Below the pieces are notes generated by a model that was given only the letters and a program-made list of their open reading frames with translations, was not told the origin of the DNA and searched no databases. A stretch of 64,000 nt of DNA from UKL13-2 sp031431435 (GTDB lineage Bacteria; Pseudomonadota; Gammaproteobacteria; Burkholderiales; Usitatibacteraceae), in the NCBI GenBank assembly GCA_031431435.1, contig JANPDI010000269.1, forward strand, positions 45,392-109,391, written 5' to 3'. Shown here piece after piece: positions 60,589 through 64,000 of this stretch. Numbering within the stretch: position 1 is the stretch's first letter; every line of letters begins with the position of its first letter. Made by a program: the position numbers and the translations under genes.

Positions 60589-61560
60589 TTACGCCGGGAG
60601 TGGTAACGACAATTGGTTCGCCGGCTGGTCCGCCTGAACGCAAGAAGTCCGGTCGCGCCAGGCCTCGATGTCATGCCAGTAAATGAGTTTGATTTCGCCT
60701 TCATGGGTTTCGACCAGCGCGGAAAGGCTCTCAACCCAATCACCGTCATTACAGTAGGTGATGCCATCGATGTCGCGAATTTCCGGCCGGTGAATATGCC
60801 CGCAAACAACGCCGTTCATACCGCGGTGCTTTGCCTCCCGCGCCACCGCTTCCTCAAACGCATTGATGTAACTGACGGCATTTTTCACGCGATGCTTGAG
60901 ATATTGCGACAGTGACCAATATGGCAGACCGATTCGCCGCCGTAGATGATTCAAGGCGCGATTCATTTCAAGTGAAATGCCATACAACCAATCGCCGACG
61001 TGCGCCAGCCATTTTGCGCATTGCACCACCGCGTCAAATTGGTCTCCATGAATGATCAGAAATCGCTTACCGTCTTTGGTCACGTGGATTGCTTCATCAA
61101 CGATCGTGATGTCGCCAAACGCCAAGCCGAGAAACTGTCTGGCGAATTCATCGTGGTTACCGGCGACAAACGTCACACGTGTGCCTTTGCGCGCTTTGCG
61201 TAATATTTTTTGCACCACATCATTGTGGTGTCTGTGCCAATACCATTTGCGTGCCAACTGCCAGCCGTCAATGATGTCGCCGACCAGATACAGCTCTTTG
61301 GATTCAGTATGTTTCAGAAACTCGAGTAACAACTCCGCCTGACAGCCGGTGGTGCCCAAGTGGATGTCCGAAATCCATATTGCCCGATAAGTTAATGTCT
61401 CGTCTTGTTCTTCGGGTCTATTGGCCGGGGTCGGGGGCGCAATTTCAGTCGAAATAGGGGCTGCAGACGTCCGCGCATACGCATCGTCGTTTTTTGTGCC
61501 TAGCTTGGTTTGCGGAATGCCGTCAAACACAATCGCCCCTGTTTGGTCAAAATGATTCAA
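60589..61560 (-). CDS. plcP: PlcP-like metallophosphoesterase (phospholipase C of phosphate-starved cells)
   Basis: A 323-aa calcineurin-like enzyme. After a ~55-residue polar N-terminus comes YRAIWISDIHLGTTGCQAELLLEFLKH, then LVGDIIDGW, GNHDEF, IIHGDQFD and VVCGHIHRPEI, the full metal site. Annotated relatives are called LpxH-like, but GLPYWSLSQYLKHRVKNAVSYI and the overall form match Sinorhizobium PlcP, which splits phosphatidylcholine and other phospholipids to diacylglycerol when phosphate is scarce. Two Pho-box-like sites upstream and olsB nearby support that reading. Confidence 0.8.
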   Translation of the reverse strand: MNHFDQTGAIVFDGIPQTKLGTKNDDAYARTSAAPISTEIAPPTPANRPEEQDETLTYRAIWISDIHLGTTGCQAELLLEFLKHTESKELYLVGDIIDGWQLARKWYWHRHHNDVVQKILRKARKGTRVTFVAGNHDEFARQFLGLAFGDITIVDEAIHVTKDGKRFLIIHGDQFDAVVQCAKWLAHVGDWLYGISLEMNRALNHLRRRIGLPYWSLSQYLKHRVKNAVSYINAFEEAVAREAKHRGMNGVVCGHIHRPEIRDIDGITYCNDGDWVESLSALVETHEGEIKLIYWHDIEAWRDRTSCVQADQPANQLSLPLPA

Positions 61561-61605
61561 ATATTGCTCATGCGGGCGATGCTAGCGTTGAAAAACGAAG
61601 GCCAT

Positions 61606-61634
61606 ATGACATTTTTACGAGAAATTGATGACAG
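61606..61634 (-). promoter_or_regulatory. Candidate Pho box of plcP (proximal)
   Basis: Minus strand has three heptamers at 11-bp period: CTGTCAT (61634-61628), a poor middle one, and ATGTCAT (61612-61606). It lies 46 bp before the plcP ATG. Confidence 0.55.
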
Positions 61635-61693
61635 CGGGCATGGCCGGGTTTGATTGTCGTCAGTGATGGTGTTGGCGTCGAAAATAAATGTCG

Positions 61694-61713
61694 ATATGAC
61701 AGTTTTGTGTCAA
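61694..61713 (-). promoter_or_regulatory. Candidate Pho box of plcP (distal)
   Basis: Minus strand TTGACACAAAACTGTCATAT matches the 20-bp consensus CTGTCATAAAACTGTCATAT at 17 positions. It points towards plcP (134 bp), not towards the plus-strand gene at 61767, although it lies in the shared spacer. Confidence 0.65.
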
Positions 61714-61766
61714 TACTTGGTGGTTAGAATCACAAGCGGAATTTTTTTGCAGACTGGGAATCAACA

Positions 61767-62027
61767 ATGAACAACATCAAGAAAGCGGCAAAGTTTGTGA
61801 TGGCCAAGCCCGAATCTGACGAGGCGAAGGCATTACTTGCGCTGGCGGTGGCACTCGAAACCAAGGGGCCGTACGAAGTCAACATGCTTTATGAAATGGA
61901 CCATGAAGGCTTCAAATTGGCGATGGGCATGATTGATGACTGGCGCCTGGACCGCCATTACCTGTCGAAATTGCATTTGCTTGACCACGCCGACGTCAAC
62001 CGAGCCAACGCACCGCAGGCCAAGTAG
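61767..62027 (+). CDS. Small protein of unknown function next to lipid-remodelling genes
   Basis: An 86-aa soluble protein (MNNIKKAAKFVMAKPESDEAKALLALAVALE ...). It is rich in helices, has no signal or membrane segment, and ends in a cluster of His/Asp (DRHYLSKLHLLDHADV). I do not recognise a family. It sits between plcP and olsB with its own terminator. Coding is supported by even codon use, an ATG after an A-rich/GACTGGGAA stretch and a stop just before a terminator. Confidence 0.65.
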   Translation: MNNIKKAAKFVMAKPESDEAKALLALAVALETKGPYEVNMLYEMDHEGFKLAMGMIDDWRLDRHYLSKLHLLDHADVNRANAPQAK

Positions 62028-62075
62028 GTCGCGTCGCGGCGACCGCCGCATCAATTGATCACATACTTGTGCGCC

Positions 62076-62116
62076 GCGCGCGAAGCCCCACCTGATAGTG
62101 GCCCCGCGCGCTTTTT
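62076..62116 (+). terminator. Intrinsic terminator after the 86-aa gene
   Basis: GCGCGCG (62076-62082) pairs with CGCGCGC (62105-62111), with an inner CCAC/GTGG stem, followed by TTTTT. It separates the small gene from the convergent olsB end. Confidence 0.85.
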
Positions 62117-62135
62117 CAATTCACCGAGGCAGCTT

Positions 62136-62933
62136 TCAGGCCGCTTGCTCCGCACCCAAAAAGTGTTTTGCGTAGGTGCCCTTCATGCGCGCAATCGGCA
62201 ACAAAACGAATAAATCCGCCGTGTTGAAATCCGGGTCCCACGCCGGGGCGCCGCCAATCCATGCGCCCAATCGCATATAGCCCTTGATCAACGCCGGAAT
62301 CCGTGGCGCAACCAATGGAAAGATGTTGTTTCCGGCGAGGCCTTCGCCCACCGTGCCGATTGGATAGGGATTTTTCGGGAACACCCGGTATTCGGCTGGT
62401 GCGAGGTTATTTTTGGCGACGTCATGGTAGACCGCGATGGCGTTGTCATGCCCGTCACTCAACGCAATACTGGCGCAACCAATGACAAATTCGTATTGAT
62501 TTTCCATCATGTAACGCGCCAGTCCGGACCATAACAACATGATCACGGAGCCGGAACGAAAATCGGGATGGATGCAGGCGCGCCCGACTTCAGCCGTGCT
62601 GACCCGAATATTCCCAAGCCGGCTCAAGTCGAATTCACTATCAGAATAAAACGCGCCGCGACGGCGTGCTGTTTCCGGCCGCATGATGCGATAGCAGCCG
62701 ACCACGATTCCGCTCTCAACATCGCGGACAATGAGATGGTCACAGTCAGCGTCGTATTGATCGACATCGCGTTCGCCCTCGATCAGTTTGGCGGCTGTGG
62801 CGCCCATTTCTTCGAAAAATACCTGATAGCGGAGACGTTGCGCTTCTTCAATTTCGTGGACGGTGCGCGCGACAGAAACCTCATAGCGGTTTTTCTTTTT
62901 GCTCGTGGCCAGTTGTGTTTGCAGGTTCAGCAT
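62136..62933 (-). CDS. olsB: Ornithine lipid synthesis N-acyltransferase OlsB
   Basis: A 265-aa GNAT-like acyltransferase. YEVSVARTVHEIEEAQRLRYQVFFEEMG is the start of the OlsB domain; CDHLIVRD, GCYRIMRP, AEVGRACIHPDFRSGSVIMLLWSGLARYM and FVIGCASI follow. It acylates ornithine with a 3-hydroxy fatty acid to give lyso-ornithine lipid, the first step to a phosphorus-free membrane lipid. AGGAGG precedes the ATG. The second enzyme, OlsA, is not in this window. Related N-acyltransferases for other amines cannot be excluded. Confidence 0.87.
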   Translation of the reverse strand: MLNLQTQLATSKKKNRYEVSVARTVHEIEEAQRLRYQVFFEEMGATAAKLIEGERDVDQYDADCDHLIVRDVESGIVVGCYRIMRPETARRRGAFYSDSEFDLSRLGNIRVSTAEVGRACIHPDFRSGSVIMLLWSGLARYMMENQYEFVIGCASIALSDGHDNAIAVYHDVAKNNLAPAEYRVFPKNPYPIGTVGEGLAGNNIFPLVAPRIPALIKGYMRLGAWIGGAPAWDPDFNTADLFVLLPIARMKGTYAKHFLGAEQAA

Positions 62934-63007
62934 GATGCCTCCTGTGGATCCCGGTTAAGAAGTGACCACAGGTTACGAAGCCGATGTGTCTTGGCTGTTG
63001 CAATTCG

Positions 63008-63025
63008 ATGATGTTTTGATGACAA
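63008..63025 (-). promoter_or_regulatory. Weak Pho-box-like site of olsB
   Basis: Minus strand TTGTCAT-CAAA-ACATCAT; the first heptamer is good, the second 4 of 7. It is 75 bp before olsB. With TTGTCAT taken as the promoter-proximal heptamer, TCGAAT lies at the right -10 distance. Confidence 0.35.
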
Positions 63026-63032
63026 AAGCACC

Positions 63033-63137
63033 AAAAAAAACGGTGAACCGAGGTTCACCGTTTACAAACCCGACCCTTTGGAGACCGCGCCTGTTTGCAC
63101 ACAGGCGAAGAAGGCGGGGAGGAGGCCTACAACACAC
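63033..63137 (-). ncRNA. Candidate Pho-controlled small RNA with anti-Shine-Dalgarno motif
   Basis: No protein gene explains this ~105-nt unit. Upstream are a Pho box and -10 (63144-63177). From the predicted start near 63137 the minus strand reads a single-stranded C/U-rich block GGCCTCCTCCCCGCC (63127-63113), a 7-bp hairpin CGCCTGT-N6-ACAGGCG (63107-63088), and a terminator AAACGGTGAAC/GTTCACCGTTT (63063-63053 with 63048-63038) followed by eight T in all. The C/U block can pair with Shine-Dalgarno sequences such as AGGAGGC of olsB. An alternative is an attenuated leader of olsB. Confidence 0.6.
63038..63063 (-). terminator. Terminator of the candidate small RNA
   Basis: Perfect 11-bp arms around CGAG; the minus strand ends in TTTTTTTT (63040-63033). 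No minus-strand protein gene lies upstream, which is what drew attention to the small RNA. Confidence 0.85.
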
Positions 63138-63143
63138 AAGCGC

Positions 63144-63177
63144 ACGTTAGGCCATTAATGTGACGAAGCAATGACAG
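63144..63177 (-). promoter_or_regulatory. Pho box and -10 of the candidate small RNA
   Basis: Minus strand CTGTCAT-TGCT-TCGTCAC (63177-63160), heptamers 11 bp apart, then exactly 10 bp to TAACGT (63149-63144). The -10 is only moderate, but the geometry equals that of the pstS and phn sites. Confidence 0.65.
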
Positions 63178-63250
63178 CGCCCGCAGCGTTTACAATAGAG
63201 TCCGCAATCCATTCGTGACATTCGTGACATATGCGGCACTCGCGGACAAA

Positions 63251-64000
63251 ATGACAAAACAATTATTCCGGCAAGAAGCGATCGACGCGCAGCGAGAGAA
63301 GTTTTTTGGCGAGGTAACCGACGCACGACCGCTGCCGCTATGGGTTTTCACCATGCTGGCGGCGCTGATTGCCGGACTGATCATCGTGGTCGGCGTCTGG
63401 GGGCAATACACCCGCCGCGAACGGGTGGAGGGATTTCTGGCATCCGATGTCGGCGCGGCGCGGGTGCTGTTCGCCGATGCCGGCCGCATTGCCGAATTGA
63501 TGGTCAAGGAGGGCGACGTTGTCAGCAAGGGCATGCCCTTGGCGCGCATCTCGTTTGAACGTTCGACCGGCCAGACCAAATCGACCGCAGCGGCCGTCGC
63601 GGGTGAGTTGGGACAGCGGCGTGACCTGCTCGAACGCGAGCAGGCGCAAATACGCGAGCTTGGTGTGCAGCAGGTGGCGCAGATTCGCAAGCGCGGGGCA
63701 GACTTACAGAACGAAGTGACACAACTCGATCGCGAAATGCGACTGCAGGAACAGCGGCTGGTCTCGGCGCGTGAGCAGGCGAAGCGCTATGAGGATCTCG
63801 GCAAAGAGAAATTTGTCTCAGATATCGTGGTCCGGCAAAAACGCGACGAGGTGACCGATCAGGAACTCAAGTTGCAGACGCTAAAACGTAGTCGCGCCAC
63901 ACTTGAGCGTGATTTGTCGGCGGCAAAATTAGATGAGCCCGCGGCGGAACTGCGTGCACGCACCCAGGCTGACCAGCTCTCGCAAAAGATTTCCGAAGTG
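63251..64000 (+). CDS. HlyD-family membrane fusion protein, 5' part
   Basis: The gene runs off the right edge; 250 codons are visible. MTKQLFRQEAIDAQREKFFGEV is a cytoplasmic N-terminus, one membrane helix follows (about 29-50, WVFTMLAALIAGLIIVVGVWG), then a biotinyl-lipoyl-like start (GFLASDVGAARVLFADAGRIAELMVKEGDVVSKGMPLARIS) and a long coiled coil (about 110-250). This is the form of adaptor proteins that join an ABC exporter to an outer-membrane channel for peptides or proteins. ATG at 63251, with TACAAT at 63191-63196 as a possible -10. The cargo is unknown. Confidence 0.85.
   Translation, partial: MTKQLFRQEAIDAQREKFFGEVTDARPLPLWVFTMLAALIAGLIIVVGVWGQYTRRERVEGFLASDVGAARVLFADAGRIAELMVKEGDVVSKGMPLARISFERSTGQTKSTAAAVAGELGQRRDLLEREQAQIRELGVQQVAQIRKRGADLQNEVTQLDREMRLQEQRLVSAREQAKRYEDLGKEKFVSDIVVRQKRDEVTDQELKLQTLKRSRATLERDLSAAKLDEPAAELRARTQADQLSQKISEV

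Noticed and set aside
61696..61713. Pho box for the 86-aa gene at 61767
   Set aside because: The heptamers are oriented on the minus strand and cannot place a correct -10 for plus-strand transcription; I assign it to plcP.
63190..63690. 166-aa minus-strand frame at the right edge
   Set aside because: Antisense to the HlyD-type gene, Ser/Arg-rich; it would also run across the hlyD promoter.
1..64000. CRISPR arrays, insertion sequences, prophage, tRNA or rRNA genes
   Set aside because: I looked for regular spaced repeats, transposase or integrase motifs and cloverleaf-like segments and saw none; tRNA detection by eye is not reliable, so a scan with a dedicated program would be decisive.

Overview
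The window looks like the chromosome of a betaproteobacterium. The evidence is gene order: the runs queG-tsaE-amiC-mutL-miaA, xseA-exbB-exbD-lpxK-(Trm112-like)-kdsB-adk and yhbY-rlmE-ftsH-folP-glmM are arranged as in Burkholderiales and Nitrosomonadales relatives. I cannot name the genus. I saw no rRNA or tRNA gene, CRISPR array, transposase or prophage. Coding density is high and coding style is fairly even throughout.

Layout. 1-1.6 kb: start of hemN, fnr and a universal stress gene, with two perfect FNR boxes. 1.7-3.2 kb: a J-domain-like membrane protein and greB. 3.2-7.9 kb: a first phosphonate-type ABC importer with two tandem PhnD-like binding proteins. 8-34.6 kb: mostly housekeeping (htpG behind a heat-shock promoter, queG, tsaE, amiC, mutL, miaA, dodecin, xseA, exbBD, lpxK, kdsB, adk, PPi-type pfp, yhbY, rlmE, ftsH, folP, glmM). 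34.7-41 kb: a seven-gene phosphonate uptake and breakdown operon. 41.2-43.5 kb: PhoD phosphatase and a small exported copy of the GlmM C-terminal domain. 43.6-49.7 kb: an arsenic resistance block (gapdh-arsJ, arsC and arsR, arsB-arsC-arsH). 49.9-53.6 kb: a multidomain exported protein and PhoX. 53.9-55.8 kb: an EAL-CBS-GGDEF protein. 55.9-59.7 kb: pstSCAB. 60-63 kb: sixA, a PlcP-like phospholipase C, an unknown 86-aa protein and OlsB. 63.2 kb to the end: the 5' part of an HlyD-type gene.

The main theme from 34.7 to 63.2 kb is phosphorus starvation. It covers high-affinity phosphate uptake (Pst), phosphonate import and C-P cleavage (Phn), exported phosphatases (PhoD, PhoX), and replacement of phospholipids by ornithine lipid (PlcP, OlsB). 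By eye I find Pho-box-like direct repeats (two CTGTCAT-like heptamers 11 bp apart, usually followed after 10 bp by a -10-like hexamer) before most of these units. The embedded arsenic genes fit functionally, because arsenate enters through phosphate transporters.

The most novel candidate is a short, apparently unannotated Pho-controlled small RNA at about 63033-63137 (minus strand). It has a good Pho box with correctly spaced -10, a C/U-rich stretch complementary to Shine-Dalgarno sequences, a hairpin, and a strong intrinsic terminator with eight U. Other notable items are the exported GlmM C-terminal domain behind a Pho box, Pho boxes before a c-di-GMP protein and before sixA, an ArsR operator shared by two ars promoters, and a family of intergenic hairpin repeats. 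All regulatory calls come from reading the sequence, without alignment or scoring software.
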